DNA of 64,000 nt from Paracoccus subflavus (GCF_004310345.1 NZ_SISK01000006.1:62001-126000); one strand, 5' to 3'; shown: positions 1 through 8,549, counted from the first letter of the stretch. A program made the numbers and translations. The notes: generated by a model from the sequence alone, not told the origin.

Positions 1-118
1 ACCCTTCCAGAACGCTCATGTGCTGGTCCATCTGAAAGGCCACGATCCCTTCGTCCTCAAGCAGGCTCAGGGCGCGGGACATGCGGACGGGATCGTTGCT
101 GCGGAAAAGCTCTTTCAT
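1..118 (-). CDS. DUF2007 family protein, N-terminal part (cut by window edge)
   Basis: Reading leftward from an ATG at 116-118 gives 39 residues, beginning MKELFRSNDPVRMSRAL and continuing through EDEGIVAFQMDQHMSVLEG, before the window ends. This is the start of the short DUF2007 proteins (putative signal transducing protein family, about 70-80 residues), which have the same conserved DQHMSVLEG stretch. Function is unknown; the family resembles PII-type ferredoxin-like folds. It is divergent from the prenyl synthase at 194, with a 75-base gap. The C-terminal half lies outside the window. Confidence 0.85.
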   Translation of the reverse strand, partial: MKELFRSNDPVRMSRALSLLEDEGIVAFQMDQHMSVLEG

Positions 119-193
119 GGGCACGACGCTAGGCGGCGGTTGCGCAAATGTCGAGGGCGTGGCAAGGACGGGCGCGGCAATGGGGTTATGGCC

Positions 194-1195
194 ATGGGTG
201 TGCAGGAAAACGTGCAGAAACCGCTGGACCGTCTGTCCGAGGCACTGGGCGCCGACATGGCGGCTGTGAATGCTCTGATCCGCGACCGCATGACCAGCGA
301 ACACGCCCCCCGCATTCCCGAGGTGACGGCCCATCTGATCGAGGCCGGGGGCAAGCGGCTGCGACCGATGCTGACGCTGGCTGCCGCGCGGATCATGGGA
401 TACGAAGGCCCCTACCACATCCATCTGGCCGCAACGGTGGAATTCATCCATACCGCGACGCTGCTGCACGACGACGTGGTGGATGAAAGTCGTCAGCGGC
501 GCGGGCGGCCTACGGCAAACCTGCTTTGGGACAACAAGTCCAGCGTGCTGGTGGGCGATTACCTGTTCGCCCGCAGCTTTCAGTTGATGGTAGAGCCGGG
601 CAATCTGCGCACGCTGGAGATCCTGTCCAACGCGGCCGCCACCATTGCCGAGGGCGAGGTGCTGCAACTGACGGCCGCGCAGGATCTGCGCACGGACGAA
701 GCGGTTTATCTCAAGGTCGTGCGCGGCAAGACCGCCGCGCTGTTTTCCGCCGCGACCGAGGTGGGCGGCGTCATCGCACATGCGGACCCCGAACAGGTGC
801 AGGCCCTGTTCGATTATGGCGATGCGCTGGGGATCAGCTTTCAGATCGTTGACGACCTGCTGGATTACGGCGGCGCGACCGAAACGATCGGCAAGAACGT
901 CGGCGACGACTTCCGCGAACGCAAGCTGACCTTGCCGGTCATCAAGGCGGTTGCCCGGGCCACCCCCGAGGAACGCGCCTTCTGGTCGCGGGTCATCGAA
1001 TCGGGCGATCAGCGCGAAGGCGATCTGGAACGGGCGCTGTCGATCCTGTCCCGCCACGGCGCGATGCAGGCGGCGCGCGCCGATGCCCTGGGCTGGTCGG
1101 CCAAGGCCAAGGCGGCGCTGACCGGGCTGCCGCCGCATCCGATCCGGGACATGCTGTCGGACATGGCCGATTTCATGGTCAGCCGCGTGGCCTGA
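194..1195 (+). CDS. ispB: Polyprenyl (octaprenyl-type) diphosphate synthase
   Basis: Trans-isoprenyl diphosphate synthase of 333 residues that condenses isopentenyl diphosphate units to build the long side chain of ubiquinone. Visible motifs are GGKRLRP (residues 52-58), the first aspartate-rich motif DDVVD (93-97) followed by RQRRGRPTAN, and the second, DDLLD (220-224), which bind Mg-diphosphate. Length matches the family. The reading frame is open further upstream to 20, but that part has no homology to the family. The ATG at 194 has a GGGGT seven bases upstream; an in-frame ATG at 188 is the alternative. Chain length (C40 or C50) cannot be read from sequence; Paracoccus makes Q-10, so ispB is a family name here, not proof of an octaprenyl product. 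Confidence 0.9.
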   Translation: MGVQENVQKPLDRLSEALGADMAAVNALIRDRMTSEHAPRIPEVTAHLIEAGGKRLRPMLTLAAARIMGYEGPYHIHLAATVEFIHTATLLHDDVVDESRQRRGRPTANLLWDNKSSVLVGDYLFARSFQLMVEPGNLRTLEILSNAAATIAEGEVLQLTAAQDLRTDEAVYLKVVRGKTAALFSAATEVGGVIAHADPEQVQALFDYGDALGISFQIVDDLLDYGGATETIGKNVGDDFRERKLTLPVIKAVARATPEERAFWSRVIESGDQREGDLERALSILSRHGAMQAARADALGWSAKAKAALTGLPPHPIRDMLSDMADFMVSRVA

Positions 1196-1239
1196 TTCCG
1201 GCCATAACACCGCTGCTTCCACGATCGCCCTAGCGCTTT

Positions 1240-1255
1240 TGGCTTGTGCCATGCA
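1240..1255 (+). promoter_or_regulatory. Possible sigma-54 (-24/-12) promoter element upstream of amtB
   Basis: TGGCTTG-TGCC-ATGCA matches the -24/-12 consensus (TGGCACG-N4-TTGCA) at the GG and GC dinucleotides with exact 12-base spacing. It lies 190 bases before amtB, a gene that is nitrogen-regulated in most bacteria. Against it: in the Rhodobacteraceae studied, NtrC works with the housekeeping sigma factor and sigma-54 use is often limited to nif genes. A chance match is possible. Confidence 0.3.
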
Positions 1256-1271
1256 CGTCATGAGGGCATCG

Positions 1272-1287
1272 GCAAAACAGGTTTTGC
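1272..1287. promoter_or_regulatory. Perfect 7-bp inverted repeat upstream of amtB
   Basis: GCAAAAC-AG-GTTTTGC is a perfect inverted repeat with a 2-base centre. It could be an operator for amtB (for example NtrC, which prefers GC-N11-GC; here the spacing is GC-N12-GC), or a weak hairpin ending the prenyl synthase message, since AACTATTTTA follows. The sequence does not decide between these. Confidence 0.4.
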
Positions 1288-1444
1288 AACTATTTTAGGC
1301 GTCGCGTCGCAATAAAGCCCGCCAAAAGGGCAATTCCCGTCCCGACCCTTTCCGGGAATGCCCGTGGCCTGTGCAATGACCCTGAACCCCGGAATGAAGG
1401 GGCATCGGCGGCGCGCCCGGTGCCGCGTTGAAGGGGATATGATG

Positions 1445-2842
1445 ATGAAAAGGGCTGCTCCCTTTATTGCCACCGCCGCGGCCCTGATCGCGGCGCCCGG
1501 TTTTGCGCAGGATGCCGCGGTCGCGGCCACGGCACCGGTGCCCGACAAGGGCGACACGACCTGGATGCTGATCTCGGCCATTCTGGTGATGATGATGACG
1601 CTGCCGGGCCTGGCGCTGTTCTATGGCGGCCTGGTGCGGGCCAAGAACATGCTGTCGGTGCTGATGCAGGTGCTGGCGGTCTTCAGCATGGTCGCGATCC
1701 TGTGGGTGGCCTTCGGCTATTCGCTGGCCTTTACCGGGGCCGCTTCGGCCGAGGATGCGACCGCCCTGACACCCTATATCGGCGGCCTGACCAAGATGTT
1801 TCTGGCCGGCGTGACAACGGGGTCGAACATCGAGGGCTTTTCGGCCGGCGTGGTGATCCCGGAGCTGTCCTTCGTGGTCTTCCAGATGGCCTTTGCCTGC
1901 ATTGCCGGAGCCCTGATCGTGGGCGCCACGGCCGAGCGGCTGAAGTTCAGCGCCATCCTGTTGTTCGTGGTGATCTGGTTCGTTCTGGCCTATCTGCCGA
2001 TGGCCCACATGGTCTGGTGGTGGGGCGGTCCCAGCGCCTATGACGCGCCTTCGGGTCTGCTGTTCGGTCATGGCGCGCTTGATTTCGCGGGCGGCACGGT
2101 CATCCACATCAATGCGGGCGTGGCGGGCCTTGTCGCGGCGATGGTGGCCGGCCCCCGCATCGGCTATCGCAAGGAACTGCTGGCGCCGCACAATCTCAGC
2201 CTGACGCTGGTGGGGGGATGCCTGCTGTGGATCGGCTGGTTCGGCTTCAACGCCGGCTCGAACCTTGAAGCGAACGGCCTGACGGCCCTGGCGATGGTCA
2301 ACACGGTGGTCGCTGCGGCTGCCGGGGTGCTGGCCTGGTCCTTTGGCGAATGGGCGTTTCGCGGCCATCCCAGCCTGCTGGGCGGCATCTCGGGCGCCAT
2401 CGCGGGTCTGGTGGGCGTCACCCCGGCCGCGGGATTCGTGGGACCGATGGGGGCCATCGCCATCGGGCTGGTGGCGGGCCTGCTGTGCATGTGGTTCGTC
2501 ATCAGCATGAAGCCGCGCATGGGCATCGACGACAGCCTGGACGTGTTCGGCATCCACGGCATCGGCGGCATTGTCGGCGCGATCCTGACAGGGGTCTTTG
2601 CCGCGCCGTCCCTGGGGGGCACGGGCGTGTTCGATTACGGCGCCAATGCAGTGGCCGAATTCTCGATGGGCGCGCAGGTCTGGAACCAGACGCTGGGCGT
2701 GGTGATCGCGATCCTGTGGTCGGGCATCGTATCCTTTGTGGCCATTCACATCGTCAAGGCGCTGATCGGGTTGCGGGTCGCCGACAACGACGAACGTCAG
2801 GGCCTGGACATCACCACCCACGGCGAAAACGCCTATAATTGA
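1445..2842 (+). CDS. amtB: Ammonium channel/transporter, Amt family
   Basis: Inner membrane channel of 465 residues conducting NH3/NH4+. A cleavable signal peptide (MKRAAPFIA through GFAQ, about residues 1-22) precedes about eleven hydrophobic segments. Family landmarks are MAHMVWWWGG with the first pore histidine and VFGIHGIGG with the second. Three in-frame ATGs lie at 1439, 1442 and 1445; the AAGGGGA at 1431-1437 is seven bases from the third, so that start is used. The usual upstream partner glnK (PII protein) is missing: about 250 non-coding bases separate it from the prenyl synthase. That gap holds a sigma-54-like element and an inverted repeat. A GC-rich terminator follows. Confidence 0.95.
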   Translation: MKRAAPFIATAAALIAAPGFAQDAAVAATAPVPDKGDTTWMLISAILVMMMTLPGLALFYGGLVRAKNMLSVLMQVLAVFSMVAILWVAFGYSLAFTGAASAEDATALTPYIGGLTKMFLAGVTTGSNIEGFSAGVVIPELSFVVFQMAFACIAGALIVGATAERLKFSAILLFVVIWFVLAYLPMAHMVWWWGGPSAYDAPSGLLFGHGALDFAGGTVIHINAGVAGLVAAMVAGPRIGYRKELLAPHNLSLTLVGGCLLWIGWFGFNAGSNLEANGLTALAMVNTVVAAAAGVLAWSFGEWAFRGHPSLLGGISGAIAGLVGVTPAAGFVGPMGAIAIGLVAGLLCMWFVISMKPRMGIDDSLDVFGIHGIGGIVGAILTGVFAAPSLGGTGVFDYGANAVAEFSMGAQVWNQTLGVVIAILWSGIVSFVAIHIVKALIGLRVADNDERQGLDITTHGENAYN

Positions 2843-2860
2843 GGCGGGCCGAAACGCACC

Positions 2861-2888
2861 CGGCCCGGCGCGACCCGCCGGGCCGTTT
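2861..2888 (+). terminator. GC-rich hairpin after amtB
   Basis: CGGCCCGG (2861-2868) pairs perfectly with CCGGGCCG (2878-2885) across a 9-base loop and is followed by TTT. It lies 18 bases after the amtB stop. The T-run is short, as is common in high-GC alphaproteobacteria. Confidence 0.6.
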
Positions 2889-3002
2889 CCATGCCTTTAT
2901 CACGGATTGGTCAGGCCAATTCCATCAGGACGATTCCTGGTATAGGCTGGCACCCAATCCGGCCGGCAAGCGGCCCTGGGCAGTTACGCAGGCACCCGAC
3001 GC

Positions 3003-5282
3003 ATGAAACGACCGACCGGCACCCCCAAGCGCACGGGCCGCAGCCCTGTCGCCGACAAGCGCGCGGCAGCGCCCGACGAACCGAAACCCCCGGTCCGGCG
3101 CCACCGGACGCCCGCGCGTCGCGGCAACGTGGTGGTGCGGACCGTGGCGGGCACCGTCGGCCTGATCTGGCGCATCCTGTGGGGGTCGGTCTGGCGCCTG
3201 GCGATGGTGGTGGCCCTGATCGTCGGCGGGGCGACTGCCTATTACTATGCCAGCCTGCCCGAGCCCGAGGCCCTGTTCGACGCCCGGGCGCGCGGTTCCG
3301 TCACGATGCTGGACAACGATGGAAAGGTCTTTGCCTGGCGGGGCGAAACCTATGGCGCCGTGACCAGCGACAAGATCGCGCCGGTCCTGAAACAGGCCGT
3401 GATGGCGACCGAGGATCGCCGCTTCAACTGGCATTTCGGCATCAGTCCGCGCGGCATCGCCAGCGCCATCCGGATCAACCTGGCCGAGGGGCGCGGCGCG
3501 CTGGAGGGCAACGGCGGGTCCACCATCACCCAGCAGACAGCCAAGCTGCTGTGCCTGGGGGAAACCTTTGATCCCATCCGATGGGAGAACGAGGCCGAGT
3601 TCGAGGCGTCGTGCCGGGTTGGCAGCCTGTGGCGCAAGATCAAGGAAGTGCCTTATTCCTTCGCCCTCGAGGCCAAGTATTCCAAGGACGACATCCTCAG
3701 CATCTACATGAACCGCTCGTACATGGGGGGCGGCGCGCGGGGGTTCGAGGCAGCCAGCCAGCGTTATTTCAACAAGCCCGCATCCGACGTGAACGCGGCC
3801 GAGGCGGCGATGCTGGCCGGCCTGTTGCAGGCGCCCAGCTATTTCGCGCCGACCGCGAACCTGGCGCGCAGCCAGGAACGCGCCAGCGTGGTTCTGGGCC
3901 TGATGGCCGAGGAAGGCTATCTGACCGCCGACGAGGTGGCGGCGGCGCGCGCCAACCCCGCACAACTGTCACAGGCAGCCACGGCGCGGGCGGGCGGTTA
4001 TTTCGCGGACTGGGTCATGGAATCCGGCCCCGGCTTCCTGACCAGCGAAACGACCGAGGACGTGACCATCCGCACCACCTTCGACCCCCGCATCCAGACC
4101 GCCGCAGAACGCGCATTGCAGCGGATCTTTGCTGAAAAGGTCAGCGACGACAGCAAGGCCGAGGCCGCGGTGGTGGTGATGTCGGCCGATGGCGCCGTGC
4201 GCGCGATCATCGGCGGGCGCGACAGCATCGTGAACGGCGCCTTCAACCGCGCCGTCCAGGCCAAGCGCCAGACCGGGTCCAGCTTCAAGCCCTTCGTGTT
4301 TGCCGCCGCGCTCGAGGCCGGATACGGCCCCGGCGACCAGGTCGAGGATGGGCCGCTGACCATCCGCATTCCCGGCAGCAAGCCGTGGTCGCCCCAGAAC
4401 TATACCCGCCGCTTCTATGGAAACGTGACCTTGACCACGGCGCTCAAGCAGTCGCTGAACACCGCCACCATCCGGTTGCAGGAAACCGTGGGCCGCGACC
4501 AGGTTCGCCGCATCGCCCATGATTTCGGCATCGTCAGCAACCTAACCACCAGCCCCTCGCTGGGTCTGGGCGCGTCCGAGGCGACGCTGATGGAATTGAC
4601 CGGGGCCTATGCGGGCATCCGCAACGGCGGCACATCGGTCGCGCCCTATGGCCTGGTCGAGCTGCGCATCGCGGGCGACGACCAGCCGCTGATGGGCCAG
4701 ACCGGCGGCATGGGCCAGCGGGTCATCAGCCAGCGGGCGGCGGGACAGTTGATCTACATGATGCAACAGGTGATCGACAGCGGCACCGGCACCCGCGCCA
4801 AGATGGGCACCCGCCCGGTGGCCGGCAAGACCGGCACCACCAGCAGCTATCGCGACGCCTGGTTCGTAGGGTTTTCCGAACAGTATGTCGTCGGCGTCTG
4901 GATGGGCTACGACGACAACACGCCCTTGGAGGGCGTCACCGGCGGCGGGTTGCCGGCCGAGATCTGGCAGGCGGTGATGACCGACATCCACGAGGGGCTG
5001 CCGGAACTGCCCCTGTCCACGGTATCGCCGGACGGCAGCGGCATCCTGCTGTCGAACGACGGCGCGCCCAGGGTGGTGACCGCGGGATCGGCCGACGATC
5101 CGCTGGCGGCGGCGCTTGCGGGGGCGGTGAATTCGGCCAGTCCCGCACCGGGCGGGCAGGTGATCGGCACCCCCGCCACGGCCCCGCAAGTCACGGCCCC
5201 GCAAACCCCGGGCAGCAGCAGCACGGCCAGCTCGGACGATGCGCTGAGCCAGGCGCTGAACGGGATCCTGGGGGGGAATTAG
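3003..5282 (+). CDS. mrcA: Class A penicillin-binding protein (PBP1A family), transglycosylase/transpeptidase
   Basis: Bifunctional peptidoglycan synthase of 759 residues, anchored in the inner membrane and acting in the periplasm. Domain order: basic, proline-rich cytoplasmic tail (1-50), one membrane helix (about 62-82), GT51 glycosyltransferase with EDRRF (137-141) and the GNGGSTITQQTAK motif, then a transpeptidase with SSFK (SxxK serine about 426), SLN, and KTGTTSSYRDAW (about 609). The C-terminus is a low-complexity Ala/Thr/Pro/Ser tail. Both catalytic centres look intact. It stands alone between amtB and the exporter/TetR pair. mrcA is a family-level name; the gene could equally be called pbp1a or ponA, and its exact paralogue is not settled. 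Confidence 0.9.
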   Translation: MKRPTGTPKRTGRSPVADKRAAAPDEPKPPVRRHRTPARRGNVVVRTVAGTVGLIWRILWGSVWRLAMVVALIVGGATAYYYASLPEPEALFDARARGSVTMLDNDGKVFAWRGETYGAVTSDKIAPVLKQAVMATEDRRFNWHFGISPRGIASAIRINLAEGRGALEGNGGSTITQQTAKLLCLGETFDPIRWENEAEFEASCRVGSLWRKIKEVPYSFALEAKYSKDDILSIYMNRSYMGGGARGFEAASQRYFNKPASDVNAAEAAMLAGLLQAPSYFAPTANLARSQERASVVLGLMAEEGYLTADEVAAARANPAQLSQAATARAGGYFADWVMESGPGFLTSETTEDVTIRTTFDPRIQTAAERALQRIFAEKVSDDSKAEAAVVVMSADGAVRAIIGGRDSIVNGAFNRAVQAKRQTGSSFKPFVFAAALEAGYGPGDQVEDGPLTIRIPGSKPWSPQNYTRRFYGNVTLTTALKQSLNTATIRLQETVGRDQVRRIAHDFGIVSNLTTSPSLGLGASEATLMELTGAYAGIRNGGTSVAPYGLVELRIAGDDQPLMGQTGGMGQRVISQRAAGQLIYMMQQVIDSGTGTRAKMGTRPVAGKTGTTSSYRDAWFVGFSEQYVVGVWMGYDDNTPLEGVTGGGLPAEIWQAVMTDIHEGLPELPLSTVSPDGSGILLSNDGAPRVVTAGSADDPLAAALAGAVNSASPAPGGQVIGTPATAPQVTAPQTPGSSSTASSDDALSQALNGILGGN

Positions 5283-5390
5283 GGTTTCCCACTTAGCGGC
5301 AGCTTTGAGTCTAAGGCAGTCATTGGCGCACAGTAACCGGTAATGCTTGGCGGATATATAGAGCCTTCGCTGGGTTCTGTGCGCTCTTGC

Positions 5391-6275
5391 CTACCCATCC
5401 GTTGTCGGCAGAGCCGCCCGGACATTCTTTGGACCGCCACCCAGATACCAGATTACTGCCAGAATCACGATGGTGCCGCCGATGAAGCCCGAAAGACCGA
5501 TCCGCTCGTCGAAAAACAGCCAGACCCAGAATGGCCCCAGCACGACATCGAGCATCGACAGGAACCCCGCCTCGCCCGAAGCAATCAGACGCCCGCCCAT
5601 CAGGACGAGGATGTAAGAGATCCCGGTGCTCAGCACGCCATAAGCTGCGCAAGCCATCAGTTGTTTGGGCGTCGGCAGGCCGCCGGACATGAAGGGAACC
5701 GCGATCAGGCCGCAGGCGATGGCTGCCAGCATTGTCATTTGCGTTAAATCGAGCCTCGGGTATCGTTTGGCGATCACCAGCTCCGTGGCAAAGCTCAGCG
5801 TCATTACGGTTGCGGCAAGGATTCCCAGAAGGTCGCGGCCCCCGAAACTCGCGCCGACCATCACCGCGATCCCGACAAAGGCAACGCTCCCGGCCAGAAT
5901 GAACCGACCGGTTATCCGTTCGCCGAGCCACAGGAAGGCTATCGAGGTAGCCGCAAACGGCAGCGCGGCGTAGACCGTCATAACATTTGCGACCGAGGTC
6001 CAAGTCAGCGAAGCGACATAGGTGATAGAGGCCACCACGGCGACGGCCGTGGCCACCAGCCCGGGACGACCGAAGCTGCGGACCGTATGCGTGCCTTCGA
6101 ACCGATTTCGGCAGACGATGTAGAGACCCAGGACGATGGCCGTGAACGCAGAGCGCCAGCCAACCATGGACCAGATGTCCAAATCCGCGACCCGGACGAA
6201 CAGTCCTGCGGTGCTCCACAGGATGGCGGACACCAGGACAAGAAGGATGCCAAGCTTGCGTGATCCTTGTAGCAT
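5391..6275 (-). CDS. EamA/DMT-superfamily transporter (probable exporter)
   Basis: Inner membrane protein of 294 residues with ten hydrophobic segments arranged as two EamA repeats (LVLVSAILWSTAGLFVRV near residues 11-28 begins the first; a second begins near residue 155). Members export amino acids, metabolites or toxic compounds; the substrate cannot be read from sequence. It is divergent from a NemR-like TetR regulator only 28 bases away, and a 15-bp palindrome sits within its likely promoter, so regulation by that protein is likely. Codon use and base composition are visibly less GC-rich than flanking genes, which suggests acquisition by transfer. Confidence 0.85.
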   Translation of the reverse strand: MLQGSRKLGILLVLVSAILWSTAGLFVRVADLDIWSMVGWRSAFTAIVLGLYIVCRNRFEGTHTVRSFGRPGLVATAVAVVASITYVASLTWTSVANVMTVYAALPFAATSIAFLWLGERITGRFILAGSVAFVGIAVMVGASFGGRDLLGILAATVMTLSFATELVIAKRYPRLDLTQMTMLAAIACGLIAVPFMSGGLPTPKQLMACAAYGVLSTGISYILVLMGGRLIASGEAGFLSMLDVVLGPFWVWLFFDERIGLSGFIGGTIVILAVIWYLGGGPKNVRAALPTTDG

Positions 6276-6300
6276 GTAGCAGCCTACTGATATGTGGTGG

Positions 6301-6328
6301 GATATGAATAGACCGGTCGTCTACACAA
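6301..6328 (-). promoter_or_regulatory. Probable promoter of the EamA exporter with a TetR-type palindromic operator
   Basis: On the minus strand TTGTGT (6323-6328) and CATATC (6301-6306) form -35/-10-like boxes 16 bases apart. The spacer holds the palindrome TAGAC-CGGTC-GTCTA (6309-6323). As I recall, the NemR operator of E. coli has TAGACC/GGTCTA half sites, close to this. The same site overlaps codons 2-7 of the divergent tetR gene, so it could also give autorepression. The placement is seen directly; function is inferred. Confidence 0.55.
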
Positions 6329-6924
6329 ATCCTGGAGCAACAGCGACCCGCGATCGACTGATTGCGACAGGTTTGAAAAATCTGCTTGGTCACGGTTATG
6401 AAGGCATGGGCATTGGGCCGGTGCTGGCTGAAGCGGGCGTCCCCAAAGGCTCCTTCTACCATTATTTTGCCAGCAAGGACGATTTTGCGGCAGAGATCGT
6501 CGGTGCCTATGAAGCGCGATATGAAGCGATGCGGCAGCGGATCTTCGGTGATGAGAGGCTGTCGCCGATGGCGAGGCTCGACGCGTATTTCACGGAGCTT
6601 CAGTCGGAATTGGGGCATACGTTGCCGCATGGTGGCTGCCTATACGGCAGTCTCGCCCAGACGGCCTCGTCGCGATCTCCCGCCTTCCAGACCGCCCTCG
6701 CAGCCGCCTATGATGCCTGGCATGCATCCCTAGCCGAACAGATCGACGCTGCGAAAGCGCGGGGAGAGGTGGACCCGGTGGTCGATACTCAAGTTGTCGT
6801 GGCGGACCTGATCAATCTTTACGAAGGGGTTATCGTCCGGCTCAAGATCACAGGTAACCTTGACGCCTTCTCTTCGCTGCGCCGGTATCTGGCGGGGTTG
6901 GGGTCGTTTTCCGTAAGAGCGTAA
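6304..6924 (+). CDS. TetR/AcrR family regulator, NemR-like
   Basis: DNA-binding repressor of 206 residues. The N-terminal helix-turn-helix spans about residues 16-60, with GMGIGPVLAEAGVPKGSFYHYF closely matching NemR and AcuR proteins. The ligand domain has HGGCLYGSLAQ with Cys112 where, from memory, NemR has its redox-active Cys106 (GCLTVKL). That suggests sensing of electrophiles or reactive chlorine, but this is inference. The ATG at 6304 is preferred; 6292 (adding MWWD) is possible. It is divergent from the DMT exporter with a shared palindrome. Base composition is lower in GC than the neighbours, as for the exporter. Confidence 0.85.
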   Translation: MNRPVVYTNPGATATRDRLIATGLKNLLGHGYEGMGIGPVLAEAGVPKGSFYHYFASKDDFAAEIVGAYEARYEAMRQRIFGDERLSPMARLDAYFTELQSELGHTLPHGGCLYGSLAQTASSRSPAFQTALAAAYDAWHASLAEQIDAAKARGEVDPVVDTQVVVADLINLYEGVIVRLKITGNLDAFSSLRRYLAGLGSFSVRA

Positions 6925-7090
6925 GGATGCAGAGCAAGGCCATCCGACCGAGACGCCGCGTTCTTATCATGCGACCGATCTGACAGTCATCGCAACGAAG
7001 CATTTAAATCTAGAAAGTCAGGCTTGTCCGCGAAAGCCGACAGTATGCCTAAACTAAGCTACTGCCACCTCTGTGCCTCTTGCCCAACTC

Positions 7091-7693
7091 CTACCCCGCC
7101 CTTTGCAAATCCGCCGTCAATCCCGCCAGATCGCCGCGCCGTGCCGTCAGCATCGCGCTGATCTCGGCGCGTTCGCTGGCCAGCATGTTCACGCCCTCGA
7201 TGATGATGTTGAAGAACCGGTCCCGGCCCGACTTGTTCGACACGTGCCATTCGACCTCCATCGGCGCGCGGCCGTTCAGATAGGCGACCGAGGTGACGGC
7301 GAAGAAGCTTTTCAGCGGGCGGGCGCCCGTCACCTCGATCCGCGATCCGATGAACTCTCGGAACCGCTTGCCGTACTTGCGCCCGATATAGCCCTGGAAA
7401 GCCTGGGTATAGGCGGCAAGCGCGGCCGGACCGGCCTGCCGCGCGGCAGGCCCCAGGGCCGAACGGGCGATCACGTCCACATCGGCATAGCGGGCAAAGA
7501 TCGTCTCGAATTCGCGATACATCTGCGCGGGCGGCTGGCCTGCGTTGATGACCCGGTAAACCTCTCCCAGAGCGCGGTCGATCAGCGCACGGGCCTGGTT
7601 CGCATCCAGCGCCCAGGCCCCGCCGCCCGGCATCAGAACCGCCGCGGTGCCCGCCCCCATCAGGGCAAGGACGCCGCGCCGGTCAGGGCGCAT
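7091..7693 (-). CDS. mlaC: MlaC-type phospholipid-binding periplasmic protein
   Basis: Periplasmic shuttle of the Mla pathway, which moves phospholipids between the outer membrane lipoprotein MlaA and the inner membrane MlaFEDB complex (200 residues). A twin-arginine-like signal (RPDRRGVLALMG, then ending near GGAWA) begins the protein. The MlaC/Ttg2D fold is recognised by the region YGKRFREFIGS and by VEWHVSNKSGRDRFFNIIIEG. The chosen ATG at 7693 overlaps the mlaA stop by 11 bases; an in-frame ATG at 7711 is possible. It is cotranscribed with mlaA; mlaFED are not in the window. Confidence 0.88.
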   Translation of the reverse strand: MRPDRRGVLALMGAGTAAVLMPGGGAWALDANQARALIDRALGEVYRVINAGQPPAQMYREFETIFARYADVDVIARSALGPAARQAGPAALAAYTQAFQGYIGRKYGKRFREFIGSRIEVTGARPLKSFFAVTSVAYLNGRAPMEVEWHVSNKSGRDRFFNIIIEGVNMLASERAEISAMLTARRGDLAGLTADLQRAG

Positions 7694-8459
7694 AGGGGTC
7701 GATGACGTCATCCGCGGCAGTATCGGCATATGGGTCAATCTCGGCCCCTCCTTCGTTCAGGTCATGGCGGCGGTGCATCAGATAGATCAGCCGCAACTGG
7801 GCATAGCTATCCGCACTGTCCTGCAACACGCTATCCACCGTGTCGCCGAAACGTGCCCGCTCACCGGCTTTTGAGGCGACGCGTAGGCCGAATACCGCCA
7901 ATGCGCCGTCCGGGTGCAGCAGGTGATACAACGGGTCGATCAGCAGATCCCCCACCTTGCCCGCCGCGTCCCGTCCGGTCGCGGGACCCAGGACAGGCAG
8001 TTCCAGATAGGGCCCCTCGGGGACGCCCCAGACGGCCAGCGTTTCGCCGAAATCGGTGTCCTGTTCGGGCAGTCCGAAATCCGTGCCGGCAGGGTCCAGC
8101 AATCCGCCGATCCCCAGTGTCGTATTGACGGCAAAGCGGAAAAAATTCCTGATCGCGGGTTCCGGGCGACCCTGCAGCAGGCTGTTGACCACCTTGCCCG
8201 GCAGCGACAGGTTGCTGCCTGCGTTGATGACCAGGTTCACCGCACCGCCCTGCGACGGCGTGTCGCCGCCGCCCGACAGACGTGTTGACACAGGGCTGAT
8301 GACATGGCGGTCCACCGCCTTGTTGAAGGCATGGACACGGCGGTTCTGCGCCTCGTAGGGGTCGTTGACACGGATGCTGTCCTGCATCACAGGCTGCGAC
8401 GCGCATCCTGCCAGGGCCAGGATCAGGGCCAAGGGTGCGGCAAGGGACAAGGAAGCCAA
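7683..8459 (-). CDS. mlaA: MlaA (VacJ) outer membrane lipoprotein
   Basis: Lipoprotein of 258 residues that removes mislocalised phospholipids from the outer leaflet of the outer membrane. It has a lipobox LALAGC with the lipidated Cys near residue 19, then the family signature NDPYEAQNRRVHAFNKAVD and FFRFAVNTTLGIGGLLDPA. The C-terminus is acidic. It is first gene of mlaA-mlaC and diverges from the type I secretion ATPase, with a 137-base promoter region between. Confidence 0.92.
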   Translation of the reverse strand: MASLSLAAPLALILALAGCASQPVMQDSIRVNDPYEAQNRRVHAFNKAVDRHVISPVSTRLSGGGDTPSQGGAVNLVINAGSNLSLPGKVVNSLLQGRPEPAIRNFFRFAVNTTLGIGGLLDPAGTDFGLPEQDTDFGETLAVWGVPEGPYLELPVLGPATGRDAAGKVGDLLIDPLYHLLHPDGALAVFGLRVASKAGERARFGDTVDSVLQDSADSYAQLRLIYLMHRRHDLNEGGAEIDPYADTAADDVIDPYAP

Positions 8460-8501
8460 AGGTTCTCCTAACCTTTATCAGGGAATGCGGTAGTATCCGG
8501 C

Positions 8502-8549
8502 ATGAGCTACCCACCACGACGGCCCTCCCCGGCATAGCCGGGAGCGGCC
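8502..8549 (+). promoter_or_regulatory. Leader of the secretion operon: tiny ORF overlapping a hairpin
   Basis: A 12-codon ORF (8502-8537) encodes MSYPPRRPSPA then TAG. Its end overlaps a hairpin in which GGCC (8521-8524) pairs with GGCC (8546-8549) and CTCCCCGGC (8525-8533) pairs with GCCGGGAG (8537-8544) with one bulge. It lies about 50 bases before the ATPase start. No good ribosome binding site precedes the tiny ORF, so a leader peptide is only a possibility; the hairpin itself is clear. Confidence 0.3.

Noticed and set aside
5283..5390. Possible tRNA fragment or attachment site beside the low-GC pair
   Set aside because: No cloverleaf can be drawn and no matching repeat occurs on the far side near 6925-7090.
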